Of a stretch of DNA of 64,000 bases, positions 45,135 to 54,167 are shown piece after piece. The first letter of the stretch is position 1. Each line of letters begins with the position of its first letter. The position numbers and the translations under genes are program-made. The stretch comes from Clostridiales bacterium (lineage in GTDB: Bacteria; Bacillota; Clostridia; Christensenellales; Aristaeellaceae). The stretch lies in assembly GCA_015056255.1 (NCBI GenBank), contig SVGP01000010.1, forward strand, positions 29,325 through 93,324. The letters are read 5' to 3'. The notes beneath the pieces were generated by a model, which was not told the DNA's origin, searched no databases, and worked only from the letters and a program-made list of their open reading frames with translations.

Positions 45135-46157
45135 TTATCCCTTTTTCTGTTTTCTGAATACGAATTTTCCCTGAACGGGGAAGTTGATCAGGAATACTAC
45201 AAACTGCGTGAGCGCATTGGCAAGGGCGTGATTGATGTGAAGCACGCCTTCCAGAAGGGAAAGGATTGCATAGCTCACGCCGTATACGATCACGGCCAAA
45301 GCGGCGTATTTCACAATTGCCGGAAGCGTCTTTTCATCGCCCTTAAACACGACTTTGCGGTTCATGGTGAAATTTGCGCTGGCGCTGATAAGGCGGGCAA
45401 TGGTAAAGGATGCAAATCTTCCAAGAAATGGATGTAGAATGACATAAAGACCCCAATCGATCAGAAATGAAATCAAAGACGAGCATGCGAATTTGAAAAT
45501 GCACATGTAGATTTTCAGGCTGTCCTTGATGGGGTTAAAATGAGAGGATTCATTTTCGTTGATGTAAATGGTCTTGATCGTAACTTCGTGAATCGGAATG
45601 CCGCTTCTGGCCGCCGTTAGAAGGACGTTGATTTCGTATTCGTATCTTTCGCCGGGCACGTCTAAAAACAGCTTCATGCCCTCTCTGTCGAAGCCGCGAA
45701 GACCGGTCTGGGTATCGCGCACCTTGACGCCCGTAGCGATAGAGAACACCTGGCGTGTCAGGCCGTTTCCGAATTTGCTTCTGAAGGGCACGTTTCCGTC
45801 GAATGCGCGGCTTCCGAGCACCAGCGCGCCCGGGCGTTCGATGGATTTTTCAATCACTTTTTTGATGTCGGGATAGGTGTGCTGGCCGTCCGCATCGGCG
45901 GTGATCAGCCGCTCGCATTCGGGCATGGATTCATAAATGTGCTTTATGCCCGTTTTGAGCGCGCCGCCCTTTCCTTTGTTTACGGGATAGGAAATCAGGT
46001 GAATGCGCTCATCAAGCGCATCAAATACATTTTTAAAGCTTTCTCCGCTTCCGTCGTCTACAACCACTACGCGAAGATCTTCGTGCGTTAAAAGAAGATT
46101 GGTCAATTCCACAAGCCGCATATCCGGCTTATAGGCGGGAATCAAAATTGCATTCAT
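45135..46157 (-). CDS. GT2 glycosyltransferase fused to GtrA-like membrane domain
   Basis: A 340-residue protein. The N-terminal GT-A domain (1-~215) has ILIPAYKPD, VVVVDDGSGE, NKGKGGALKTGI, ITADADGQHTYPD and GSRAF, as in dolichol-phosphate-mannose synthase relatives. The C-terminal part (~220-340) has four TM helices of GtrA type (FLIDWGLYVILHPF, NFTMNRKVVFKG, FLINFPVQGKFVF). It should transfer a sugar to a polyprenyl phosphate and help flip it for wall or glycan decoration. Confidence 0.92.
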   Translation of the reverse strand: MNAILIPAYKPDMRLVELTNLLLTHEDLRVVVVDDGSGESFKNVFDALDERIHLISYPVNKGKGGALKTGIKHIYESMPECERLITADADGQHTYPDIKKVIEKSIERPGALVLGSRAFDGNVPFRSKFGNGLTRQVFSIATGVKVRDTQTGLRGFDREGMKLFLDVPGERYEYEINVLLTAARSGIPIHEVTIKTIYINENESSHFNPIKDSLKIYMCIFKFACSSLISFLIDWGLYVILHPFLGRFASFTIARLISASANFTMNRKVVFKGDEKTLPAIVKYAALAVIVYGVSYAILSLLEGVLHINHALANALTQFVVFLINFPVQGKFVFRKQKKG

Positions 46158-46194
46158 TGATCATTGCCTCCTGAAAATTCATCCAGATGAAATC

Positions 46195-46223
46195 ATTTTA
46201 CCAGATGTGCTCATACAAATCAA
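46195..46223 (-). promoter_or_regulatory. promoter of the GT2-GtrA gene
   Basis: On the minus strand TTGATT (46218-46223) and TAAAAT (46195-46200) have a 17-base gap. Confidence 0.6.
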
Positions 46224-46251
46224 GTTGCAAACAGAAAGTTCGTAAATGCGC

Positions 46252-46280
46252 TTGAAAAATACATGTGTATCCGCTAAAAT
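46252..46280 (+). promoter_or_regulatory. promoter of xpt
   Basis: TTGAAA (46252-46257) and TAAAAT (46275-46280) have a 17-base gap. Only about 25 bases remain before the xpt start, too short for a purine riboswitch. Confidence 0.7.
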
Positions 46281-46311
46281 AAGAAAAAAACACAAAGGAT
46301 GGATAGTCGAT

Positions 46312-46893
46312 ATGGAGCTATTGAAAAAGAAAATACTGGAAAACGGAAAAGCATTGAATTCCGAGGTTCTGCTTGTGGACTCTTTTTTAAACCATCAGGT
46401 GGATGTTGAACTCATGAATGAAATCGGCAAGGAGTTTGCCCGCCTTTTTAAGGATGCGGGTATCACAAAGGTGGTTACCATCGAATCCAGCGGCATTGCT
46501 CCCGCCACGATGACCGCGCTTCATATGGGCGTTCCCATGGTGATTCTGAAAAAATCCAAAAGCGCAATTTTATCCGAGGACGTTATTCAAACGGAAGTTT
46601 TTTCCTTCACAAAGCGCACCAGCTATCAATTGACCTTAAAGGGAAAGTTCATCGAAAAGGGCGATAAAGTGCTCTTGATCGATGATTTCCTTGCGCAGGG
46701 CGAAGCGGCGTTTGGCGGAGCGAACATCATTAAGCGCGCGGGCGGCGAAGTCGCAGGTATCGGCGCAGTTATTTCCAAGAATTTCCAGCCCGGTATGAAG
46801 CGATTAAGGGACGCGGGCTATCGCGTCGAATCGCTTGCACCGGTAAGCCATATGGATGAAAATGTGATTGAATTTGAGGATGACGATGAATAA
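46312..46893 (+). CDS. xpt: xanthine phosphoribosyltransferase
   Basis: The 193-residue enzyme salvages xanthine to XMP. It matches the Xpt pattern: VLLVDSFLNHQVD, TIESSGIAPATM, VLLIDDFLAQGEAAFG (the PRPP-binding loop VLLIDD) and SKNFQPGMKRL. The ATG at 46312 is in line with Bacillus Xpt starting MEALKRK; an upstream in-frame ATG at 46246 precedes the promoter -10. Together with guaB the window has two routes to XMP. It overlaps the HAD-IIA gene by 8 bases. Confidence 0.93.
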   Translation: MELLKKKILENGKALNSEVLLVDSFLNHQVDVELMNEIGKEFARLFKDAGITKVVTIESSGIAPATMTALHMGVPMVILKKSKSAILSEDVIQTEVFSFTKRTSYQLTLKGKFIEKGDKVLLIDDFLAQGEAAFGGANIIKRAGGEVAGIGAVISKNFQPGMKRLRDAGYRVESLAPVSHMDENVIEFEDDDE

Positions 46894-47680
46894 CAATACT
46901 GCAAAGCTTCAGAATGTCAAATGCTTCCTTCTGGATATGGACGGAACGTTCTATCTGGGCGGAAAGCTGATCGAAGGTTCGCTCGATTTTATCAAAAAGG
47001 TGCAGGAAACTGGGCGGGATTTTTTGTTTCTAACCAATAATTCCTCGCACAACGCAAGGTTCTACGTAGAAAAGCTTAAGAAAATGGGCCTTACCGTGGA
47101 TACCAAAAAGGTGCTTACCTCCGGCGAAGCGACGGCTGCGATTGTGAAGGAAAAATATCCTGGAAAGCGTGCATTCGTACTTGGAAACGAATACCTGATT
47201 GAGGATATGAAGGACGCAGGCGTGATTGTCGATCAGGAAAACCCCGAAATCGTCGTCATCGGTTATGACACGACGCTGGACTATAAGAAAATGACTGACG
47301 TTTGCGATTTTGTCAGAATGGGTCTTCCGTACATCGCGACGCACCCGGACTTCAATTGCCCGACCGAAACCGGCTTTGCGCCCGATATCGGAGCGATTAT
47401 TGAGTTTATCAATGCGTCTTCCTTCAGGAGGCCTGACCTCATCGTCGGAAAGCCCAACCGCGGCATCGTCGAGGCAGCGCTTATGAGAACAGGGCTTACC
47501 CCTTCGGAGCTTGCGATGGTGGGCGACAGGCTGTATACGGACATCGAAACCGGCCTGCAGAACGGCATTTTGTCCATTCTCGTCATGAGCGGCGAAACGA
47601 CTGAGGAAATGAGGAAGACTTCCAAGACCATTCCCGATCTCGTTTTTGGAAAGCTTTTCGACATGAATGAATATCTTTGA
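46886..47680 (+). CDS. HAD-IIA phosphatase (NagD/p-nitrophenyl phosphatase-like)
   Basis: The 264-residue HAD hydrolase has motif I LLDMDGTFYLGG, motif II FLTNNSSHNA, the IIA cap around residues 85-185, and motif IV MVGDRLYTDIETGLQNG. Substrates of this group include nucleoside and sugar phosphates. The ATG at 46886 has GAGG 6 bases upstream; the long-frame TTG at 46868 is less likely. A possible short ORF follows at 47680. Confidence 0.92.
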   Translation: MNNNTAKLQNVKCFLLDMDGTFYLGGKLIEGSLDFIKKVQETGRDFLFLTNNSSHNARFYVEKLKKMGLTVDTKKVLTSGEATAAIVKEKYPGKRAFVLGNEYLIEDMKDAGVIVDQENPEIVVIGYDTTLDYKKMTDVCDFVRMGLPYIATHPDFNCPTETGFAPDIGAIIEFINASSFRRPDLIVGKPNRGIVEAALMRTGLTPSELAMVGDRLYTDIETGLQNGILSILVMSGETTEEMRKTSKTIPDLVFGKLFDMNEYL

Positions 47681-47772
47681 TGATAGAAAATATTACCGAC
47701 AAAAGTATTGAACAAACGAATTTCGCACGCGGTCTAAAGGACGTAAGAAACCGAGCAAAGGAGTTAAAGTGA
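47680..47772 (+). CDS. possible 30-residue small ORF
   Basis: The ATG overlaps the HAD stop (ATGA) and the TGA ends one base before the next gene's ATG. The product is MIENITDKSIEQTNFARGLK and 10 more, mostly Lys/Arg/Glu (VRNRAKELK). No similarity is known to me and there is no separate ribosome site. It could be a coupled small protein or simply the leader of the lipoprotein gene. Confidence 0.3.
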   Translation: MIENITDKSIEQTNFARGLKDVRNRAKELK

Positions 47773-47773
47773 T

Positions 47774-48997
47774 ATGCGAAAAAAGCTTTTGGCAATCCTT
47801 TTGATTCTTTCCGTCCTTCTGACCGCGTGCGGCTATGTGGTGGTGGAGGATAAGGACAGGATCACCATCGGAAGCGCGCTGGGATTCAGCGCATCGGCAG
47901 AAGAGGAAATCATTGAAGCGGATGAAAGCGCAGTGCTTTACGATTCTGAAATTGATCCGGATATCCCCCTTACCCTCAAAGCCGGAATGAAGGGGGAGGA
48001 GGTAAAAACGCTTCAGAACCTTTTGAAAACTTATGGCTTTATGACGGGCCGCGCGGACGGCATTTTCGGAAAACAGACAGAAACCGGCGTGATCAATGCG
48101 CAGACCTACAAAGAGAAAATCGACAGAGAGGAAGCGGAAATCAGAAAGCGCGAACAAATTGAAAAAATCAAGGCCGCGCAGGAAGCGGCAAAGAAAAATC
48201 TATACGCGCTTTACGCAGATGATGAATTGTCCGCTTCGAAGATGGAAGCGGATTTTTCTCTGGTAAAAATTGCCGCAAAGCCCTTTGAAGAAGAAAAAAT
48301 GCAGATTCAAAAGGGCGTGTGCGATCAGGTTCTTCTTGATTACCTGAAAAACGACTTTATCCGCTATACCCAGACCCTTCAGAAGGGATCAAGGGGCGAG
48401 GATGTAAAGCGGCTTCAGACAAAGCTTTACGCCGCCAACTATCTGCCCGGCGGCATTGACGGGCAGTTTGGAAACGACACCTTTCTTGCAGTCAAGTATT
48501 TTCAAAGGCTCAATGGCCTTAAGGAAACGGGCGTAGCCGATGAAAAGACACAGCTGATTCTCTTCTCAGACGATCTGAAGGTCGCTGAAAAGCCGATTTA
48601 TCCGTATAAAGTAGAAATCAGCATTTCAAAACAGAAGGTGTATGTGTATCAGTGGCACTTTGGCTCGTACTCCAAGCTTGTTAAGACCATGACCTGCACA
48701 ACCGGAACCAAAGAAACGCCCACGCCTCTTGGTACGTTCAAGATGGGCGGTCCGTGCGGCAGATGGTACTTCTTTAAAAAATTCGACTGCTGGGCGCAGT
48801 ACGCATCCAGAATTGTGGGCGGAATTCTGTTCCATTCCGTAATCTATTCAGAAAAGGATGAAAGCACCCTGCGCCAGAGCACGGTGAACGCCCTGGGTTC
48901 GCGCGCGTCCCATGGATGCGTAAGGCTTTCCGTAGAGAATGCCGAATGGATCTACAGAAATATCGCAGCCGGAACGACTTGCAGGATTTATAATTAA
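47774..48997 (+). CDS. L,D-transpeptidase lipoprotein with two peptidoglycan-binding domains
   Basis: The 407-residue lipoprotein has lipobox LLTAC with the lipidated Cys at 19. Two PG_binding_1 domains lie at ~75-115 (KGEEVKTLQNLLKTYGF) and ~195-255 (RGEDVKRLQTKLYAANY), with a helical stretch of Glu/Lys between them. The C-terminal YkuD domain (~270-407) has HSVIYS and the catalytic SHGCVRLS. It should make 3-3 or anchoring cross-links in the wall. It is followed by a closely related second enzyme. Confidence 0.93.
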   Translation: MRKKLLAILLILSVLLTACGYVVVEDKDRITIGSALGFSASAEEEIIEADESAVLYDSEIDPDIPLTLKAGMKGEEVKTLQNLLKTYGFMTGRADGIFGKQTETGVINAQTYKEKIDREEAEIRKREQIEKIKAAQEAAKKNLYALYADDELSASKMEADFSLVKIAAKPFEEEKMQIQKGVCDQVLLDYLKNDFIRYTQTLQKGSRGEDVKRLQTKLYAANYLPGGIDGQFGNDTFLAVKYFQRLNGLKETGVADEKTQLILFSDDLKVAEKPIYPYKVEISISKQKVYVYQWHFGSYSKLVKTMTCTTGTKETPTPLGTFKMGGPCGRWYFFKKFDCWAQYASRIVGGILFHSVIYSEKDESTLRQSTVNALGSRASHGCVRLSVENAEWIYRNIAAGTTCRIYN

Positions 48998-49018
48998 GAA
49001 AAGATGAAGTCGAAACAT

Positions 49019-49105
49019 CCCGTAAGCGGGCGATTCATGAATCGCCCCTACGGGTTCAATGGACAAATGTTTGAAAGTTTGTAGGGCGGGGGCTTGCTCC
49101 CGCCT
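49019..49105. repeat. intergenic palindromic repeat, copy 2
   Basis: A hairpin at 49019-49054 has CCCGTA/TACGGG outer and GGGCGATTCATGAATCGCCC inner arms. A second hairpin at 49081-49105 contains GTAGGGCGGGGGCTTGCTCC. The core TCGCCCCTAC and its complement are shared with 41046-41156. It is a REP-like element; its mate structure is the same, two hairpins in tandem. Confidence 0.7.
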
Positions 49106-49146
49106 AAGATAAGCCTGATAAAGAAACAATAGTTTTTTTCAAAGTG

Positions 49147-49178
49147 GATTGCCTCGCAAAAAGGGCAATCTTTTTTCT
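49147..49178 (+). terminator. terminator downstream of the first L,D-transpeptidase
   Basis: A 7-bp stem (GATTGCC with GGCAATC, 49147-49153 and 49164-49170) is followed by TTTTTTCTTTC. Confidence 0.7.
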
Positions 49179-49247
49179 TTCACCCAATTGTTTGAAAGAA
49201 ATCACTTTGTTATCTTTATTTTGCTTTTCAAATCTGCGTTTATGTGA

Positions 49248-49253
49248 TATAAT
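49248..49253 (+). promoter_or_regulatory. -10 element of the second L,D-transpeptidase
   Basis: A perfect TATAAT stands 58 bases before the start. The -35 region (TTGCTT at 49221) is 21 bases off, so the -35 is uncertain. Confidence 0.5.
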
Positions 49254-49310
49254 CCATAATGAAAAAATATGGGATGATTCAATCGCCTTTTACGGAGGAT
49301 ACCTTTTCAG

Positions 49311-50813
49311 ATGCGTAAACTTATCTATCCGCTGATTGTTTTACTGGCAGTCGCTTTTATACTTTTCTGGCCGCTTACGGAAAGCGCGCCGAGTCAGAAT
49401 ATTTCTTTGGATCAGGTGTCGGTAACGCCCATTCCCACGCCTTCTCCAACGCCGTCCCCGACGCCCACGCCGTCGCCCACGCCTACGCCCACGCCTACCC
49501 CTACGCCGACCCCAACCCCTACGCCGATGATGGTCACCTTCGACGCTTTGTATTCGGGAATTTCCGATACCGAAAACAGCATGGAGGTCAGGCGCCTTCA
49601 GTACAGGCTGATGGAACTGGGTTATTTCTTCGGAGAGACCGACGGCAAATACGGCGCGGAAACGGAAGAAGCGATCAGATTCTTCCAGGCGGTTAACGGC
49701 CTGGAGGTTACGGGACACGCAGATCAGTACACGCTGATGCACGTGTATTCCGAGGAAGCCGTTCTGGATCCAACGCCTACCAAAAGGCCGGTTCAAAAGG
49801 GCGACAAGAGCGAGGAAGTGAAAGCGCTTCAGCAGCTGTTGATCCGTTACGGCTTTTTGGATGCGTCCGCGGATGGTTCCTTTGGTGAAAAAACCGAAAT
49901 GGGCGTAAAGGAAGCGGAGACATACTATAAAATCTATACGGACAAGAAGTGGGCTTCAAACCCCACGCCTACGCCTGCGCCCACGAAGGCATGGATAACG
50001 CCTACGCCCACGCCTGTGGTAACGCCCGTGCTCACGGCAAACGAAACCTTGCTTCCGAGCCAAACGCCCTTTATGCCCACACCCACGCCTTCCCTTCGCC
50101 CCGCGCCCACAGCCACGGCCTGGATTGCGACCGGTATACCGAATGATGATCTCGTTTCCTGGCTATCCGGCGGCGAATTTGATCCCTATCAGGGCGACGT
50201 CAAAAATGGCGACAAGAACGAAGAGGCCTGGCGCCTTCAAAGAAGACTGGTTACGCTCGGCTATTTGAGAAAAGCCGACGGCCATTTCGGAAATAACACC
50301 GAGCGCGCGCTTAAGTATTTCCAGTTCAAAAACGGACTACCCGAAACGGGCGTCGCCGATTCCACCACCATGCGAAAGCTCTGCGCGGATTCCGCAGTTG
50401 TTTCCGACACCATCGTTACCCGCTATAAAATCAGAATCAGCACTGCAAAGCAGCGCGTGTATGTCTACGAGTGGGACGGCCGCGATTTTGACAAGTGCAT
50501 CAAGGAAATGAAATGCTCAACCGGTCTTGACGCTACCCCCACGCCCAAGGGCACCTTCTGGAACACCGCTCCCCTTAAGGAATGGTGGTATTTCGACGAG
50601 TTCGACTGCTGGGCCAAATACGCCTGGTGCATTGACGGCGGTATTTTCTTCCATTCCGTTATTTTCTCCAAGCAGGACGAAAGGACGCTCAGACAGGGCT
50701 CGGTGACGGCATTGGGCAAAAAGGCCAGTCACGGCTGCGTGCGCTTAACCGTTGACAATGCCAAGTGGATTTTCACCAACTGCCCCGCAGGAACGCCGGT
50801 AATTGTAGAATAA
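49311..50813 (+). CDS. L,D-transpeptidase with three peptidoglycan-binding domains and Thr/Pro linkers
   Basis: The 500-residue membrane-anchored enzyme has a TM anchor (~6-23), then a (TP/SP)-repeat linker at ~42-75. PG-binding domains lie at ~80-140, ~155-205 and ~290-345, separated by a second Thr/Pro linker (~215-270). The YkuD domain (~355-500) has HSVIFS and SHGCVRLT. The catalytic halves of the two tandem genes are nearly identical in pattern (for example FDCWAQYA versus FDCWAKYA), pointing to duplication. The rigid linkers suit reaching across the wall. Confidence 0.94.
   Translation: MRKLIYPLIVLLAVAFILFWPLTESAPSQNISLDQVSVTPIPTPSPTPSPTPTPSPTPTPTPTPTPTPTPTPMMVTFDALYSGISDTENSMEVRRLQYRLMELGYFFGETDGKYGAETEEAIRFFQAVNGLEVTGHADQYTLMHVYSEEAVLDPTPTKRPVQKGDKSEEVKALQQLLIRYGFLDASADGSFGEKTEMGVKEAETYYKIYTDKKWASNPTPTPAPTKAWITPTPTPVVTPVLTANETLLPSQTPFMPTPTPSLRPAPTATAWIATGIPNDDLVSWLSGGEFDPYQGDVKNGDKNEEAWRLQRRLVTLGYLRKADGHFGNNTERALKYFQFKNGLPETGVADSTTMRKLCADSAVVSDTIVTRYKIRISTAKQRVYVYEWDGRDFDKCIKEMKCSTGLDATPTPKGTFWNTAPLKEWWYFDEFDCWAKYAWCIDGGIFFHSVIFSKQDERTLRQGSVTALGKKASHGCVRLTVDNAKWIFTNCPAGTPVIVE
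49434..49528 (+). repeat. CCNACN-type low-complexity repeat encoding Thr/Pro linker
   Basis: Tandem six-base units, mostly ACGCC(C/T/A)-type, encode the first TP/SP linker of the second L,D-transpeptidase. Such runs often vary in copy number between strains. Confidence 0.8.
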
Positions 50814-50835
50814 ATGATAACAGGAGACGACCAAG

Positions 50836-52152
50836 ATGGGTCATAGAATTTTTGCCGTTGAACAGGGATCGATCGCCGATCAATTGGGCGTTCGCCCGGG
50901 CGATGAGCTGATCAAAATGAACGGCGAGCGCGTGATCGACTGGGTGGATTATCAGGCCCTGTCGAGCAGCGAGAAAATGAACGTCACCTTCCTTCAAAAC
51001 GGTGAAGAGGTTGAATACGAATTCGAGAAGGACGACTACGAGCCGCTCGGAATCACCTTTGAAGACGACATGCTGGGCGGTATCCGTAACTGCGCCAACA
51101 ATTGCACATTCTGTTTCGTGGATCAATTACCTGCCGGCTGCCGCGAAACCATGCGCGTAAAGGACGACGACTGGCGCTTGTCCCTCATGATGGGTAACTA
51201 TGTAACGCTTACCAATGTCGGCGACAACGAACTTGAACGAATCATCAAGCGTCAGGCAACGCCTTTGTATATCTCCGTTCACGCCATGGAGCCGGAAGTT
51301 CGCGTAAAGCTTTTAGGCAGCGAAAACGCCGGAAAGCTTCCTTTCCAGCTTTTAAAGCTTGCCGAGGGAGGCATTCAGTTCCATGCCCAGTGCGTATTGT
51401 GCCCGGGCGTCAATGACGGGGAAATTCTGATCGACACCATCGAGGCGCTGATGGATCTTGCGCCCGCGTGTCTGTCGCTCGCGCTTGTGCCGGTTGGATT
51501 GACCGGACACAGAAAGGGACTTGCCGAAATTCACCCCTACACGAAAGAGGAAGCGCAAAAGGTACTTGAAATTGCGAAAAAGTACAGAAAAATCGGACTT
51601 CGGGAGCTTGACACGCGCTTTGTCTTCCCGTCGGATGAATTTTATCTGATCGCAGGCGAGGAGATTCCCTCTGACAGCGAATACGAGGACTATGCGCAGA
51701 TCGATAACGGCGTGGGTCTTGTCAGAAGCCTCATTGAGGAATACGAATACGCCTATTCAGAGCTTGCGCCCAAATACAAAAAAACGGGCAGGGAATTAAG
51801 AACCGTCACCCTGGCAACCGGAGTGTCTGCGTATCCTATCCTTAAAAAGCTGATGGACGATCATCCGATCACAAGCCTCAATATTAAGGTTACCGCGATT
51901 AAAAACCGCTTTTTCGGAGAGAGTGTAACCGTTGCCGGTCTCGTTACCGGAAACGATCTTATCAATCAGATGAAAACGCAGAAGACAGACGCTATTCTGA
52001 TCACCGAGTGCATGTTAAGAAGCGAAAAAGACCGCTTTTTGGACGATGTGACCCTTGAAGATGCGTCGCGCGCGCTTGGAAAGCCGATCATTCCTGTCGG
52101 AAGAGGGGGAGAAGACCTTTTAAACGCCCTCATCCGTCAGGCGAAAGTGTAA
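50836..52152 (+). CDS. DUF512 radical-SAM-like protein with PDZ domain
   Basis: A 438-residue protein. The N-terminal PDZ-like segment is ~5-65 (AVEQGSIADQLGVRPGDEL). A Cys cluster CANNCTFCFVDQLP (C-x3-C-x2-C near residue 90) fits a radical-SAM iron-sulfur site, and GNYVTLTNVGDNE and AMEPEVRVKLLG follow. The C-terminal DUF512 block has VTLATGVSAYPIL and VTVAGLVTGNDL. This family is uncharacterised and very often precedes der in Clostridia, as here. Confidence 0.92.
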   Translation: MGHRIFAVEQGSIADQLGVRPGDELIKMNGERVIDWVDYQALSSSEKMNVTFLQNGEEVEYEFEKDDYEPLGITFEDDMLGGIRNCANNCTFCFVDQLPAGCRETMRVKDDDWRLSLMMGNYVTLTNVGDNELERIIKRQATPLYISVHAMEPEVRVKLLGSENAGKLPFQLLKLAEGGIQFHAQCVLCPGVNDGEILIDTIEALMDLAPACLSLALVPVGLTGHRKGLAEIHPYTKEEAQKVLEIAKKYRKIGLRELDTRFVFPSDEFYLIAGEEIPSDSEYEDYAQIDNGVGLVRSLIEEYEYAYSELAPKYKKTGRELRTVTLATGVSAYPILKKLMDDHPITSLNIKVTAIKNRFFGESVTVAGLVTGNDLINQMKTQKTDAILITECMLRSEKDRFLDDVTLEDASRALGKPIIPVGRGGEDLLNALIRQAKV

Positions 52153-52178
52153 TAGACCGATTTGGAGGATAAATTCTT

Positions 52179-53507
52179 ATGGCCAGACCCTTAGTTGCCA
52201 TCGTGGGCCGCCCAAACGTAGGCAAATCCACCTTTTTCAATAAAATGAGCGGCAAAAGAATTGCCATCGTCGAGGACACCCCCGGCGTAACCCGGGACCG
52301 CGTGTACGCCGACTGCGAGTGGCTGACGCACAAATTTACCCTGATCGATACCGGCGGAATCGATCCCCAGAGCGACGATCCGCTGCTTAAGCAGATGCGA
52401 AGACAGGCTGAAATTGCAATTGAAACGTGCGACGTCATACTGTTTTTCGTAGATGGAAAGCAGGGCATGACCGCGGACGACGAAACCGTCGCCGACCTTT
52501 TAAGAAGAAGCGGAAAGCCGGTCATCCTTGTTGTCAACAAAATCGACAACATCCGCATGATGGACGGCATTTATGATTTTTACCAGCTGGGCATTGGAGA
52601 CCCCATTGGCATTTCGAGCGTCAACCTTTTAAACCTTGGCGATCTTCTGGACGAAGTGGTCAAGTTCTTCCCCGAGGAAAGCGAAACGGACGAAGAGGAC
52701 GGAGCGATTTCCGTTGCCGTTGTCGGAAAGCCGAACGTTGGAAAATCCTCGCTTGTCAACAGAATTCTTGGCGAAGAGCGCGTAATGGTTTCAGATATCG
52801 CGGGCACAACGAGAGACGCGATCGATACGAGATTTAAAAAGGATGACGATGAATTCATCATCATCGATACTGCCGGCATCCGAAAGAAAAAGGCGATTGA
52901 GTATCAGTCGCTGGAAAGATTCTCCGTCGTTCGTTCCTTGGCTGCGATTGACCGCTGCGACGTTGCGGTTCTGGTTATCGACGCAAAGGAAGGCGTGAGC
53001 GAGCAGGACAGCAAAATTGCAGGCTATATCGACGAAAAGGGCAAGGCCGCAATGATCGTCATCAACAAGTGGGACGCGGTTGAAAAGGACACCGGAACGC
53101 TTGAAAAGTATACCAAGGAAGTCAGAGAAAAACTAAAGTTCATGTCCTACGCGCCCGTTGTGTTCATTTCTGCGCTTACGGGTCAGAGAGTGGACAGAAT
53201 TCTTAAAATGGTCAAAAGCGTATACGAGCAGACGTCAAGACGCGTCACAACCGGCCTTCTTAACGATATTCTCTCAGACGCTCAGAACGCGCTTCAGCCT
53301 CCGGCGACCTCGGGACGCAGGCTGCGCATCTATTATGCCACCCAGCAGTCCGTCATGCCGCCCACGTTTGTGTTCTTTGTAAACGACGAAACTCTTATGC
53401 ATTTCTCCTACGAAAGATATCTGGAAAACCACTTCAGGAAGGCTTTCGGCTTTGAGGGAACGCCCCTTCGCTTCATCCTTCGCGAGAGGCAGAACAAGGA
53501 GGAATAA
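52179..53507 (+). CDS. der: ribosome-assembly GTPase Der (EngA)
   Basis: The 442-residue GTPase needed for 50S assembly has two G domains, each with P-loop (GRPNVGKS near residue 9 and GKPNVGKSS near 185) and NKxD (VNKIDN, INKWDA), and a C-terminal KH-like domain. Length and motifs are normal. It is followed without a gap by plsY. Confidence 0.98.
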   Translation: MARPLVAIVGRPNVGKSTFFNKMSGKRIAIVEDTPGVTRDRVYADCEWLTHKFTLIDTGGIDPQSDDPLLKQMRRQAEIAIETCDVILFFVDGKQGMTADDETVADLLRRSGKPVILVVNKIDNIRMMDGIYDFYQLGIGDPIGISSVNLLNLGDLLDEVVKFFPEESETDEEDGAISVAVVGKPNVGKSSLVNRILGEERVMVSDIAGTTRDAIDTRFKKDDDEFIIIDTAGIRKKKAIEYQSLERFSVVRSLAAIDRCDVAVLVIDAKEGVSEQDSKIAGYIDEKGKAAMIVINKWDAVEKDTGTLEKYTKEVREKLKFMSYAPVVFISALTGQRVDRILKMVKSVYEQTSRRVTTGLLNDILSDAQNALQPPATSGRRLRIYYATQQSVMPPTFVFFVNDETLMHFSYERYLENHFRKAFGFEGTPLRFILRERQNKEE

Positions 53508-54167
53508 ATGAACAAGGTTCTTGCTTGTGTAATTACAGCAGTCGTCGGGTATCTGCTTGGATGTATTTCCATGGGCGTGATTGTTTCCAGGGCTTACGCG
53601 AAAATTGACATTCGAAAATACGGAAGCGGAAACGCAGGCATGACCAATGTCATGCGCACCCTCGGCTGGGTTCCCGGCGCGTTGGCGTTTGCGGGCGACA
53701 TGCTGAAGGGGTTATTGGCCGCGTTAATCGGAAAATGGCTCGCAGGCGAACTGGGCATGTGCATAGGCGGCCTTGCAGCCATTCTTGGACACGACTTTCC
53801 CGTATTTTTGAAGTTCAAGGGCGGAAAGGGCATTTCAACGTCCTTTGGCTTTATCCTTGCATCCAATTGGGTGATTGCGCTTCTCCTGATTCCCGTTCAG
53901 CTCGTTTTCGTTTTAACCACCGGCCTTATGTCCCTTGCGTCCATCGCGTCGAGCATTGCCTTTGCGGTATTGGCGTTTGTATTTAAAAGCTCCACTGTAT
54001 ATTGCGTAACCGCTGTGATCGCTTGTCTGCTTTCCCTTTTCTGCCACAGAAGCAATATTGTGCGGCTCATTCAGGGCAAGGAAAACAAGCTCGATCACAA
54101 AAAGATTACGGAGAAATCTAAGCAAACTGCAAATAATTTCAAAAACAGAAAGAAGGACGGTCAATGA
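53508..54167 (+). CDS. plsY: acyl-phosphate:glycerol-3-phosphate acyltransferase
   Basis: The 219-residue membrane enzyme starts phospholipid synthesis. It shows five TM helices and the motifs IRKYGSGNAGMTNVMR, GLAAILGHDFPVFLKFKGGKGIST, and a basic C-terminal tail. gpsA, the usual next gene in der-plsY operons, is absent; xylB follows and overlaps by four bases (ATGA). Confidence 0.95.
   Translation: MNKVLACVITAVVGYLLGCISMGVIVSRAYAKIDIRKYGSGNAGMTNVMRTLGWVPGALAFAGDMLKGLLAALIGKWLAGELGMCIGGLAAILGHDFPVFLKFKGGKGISTSFGFILASNWVIALLLIPVQLVFVLTTGLMSLASIASSIAFAVLAFVFKSSTVYCVTAVIACLLSLFCHRSNIVRLIQGKENKLDHKKITEKSKQTANNFKNRKKDGQ

Noticed and set aside
46281..46311. Purine riboswitch ahead of xpt
   Set aside because: The leader is only about 30 bases long and has no aptamer sequence.
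49341..49796. Arg/Gly-rich minus-strand frame
   Set aside because: It is the antisense of the Thr/Pro repeat linker.
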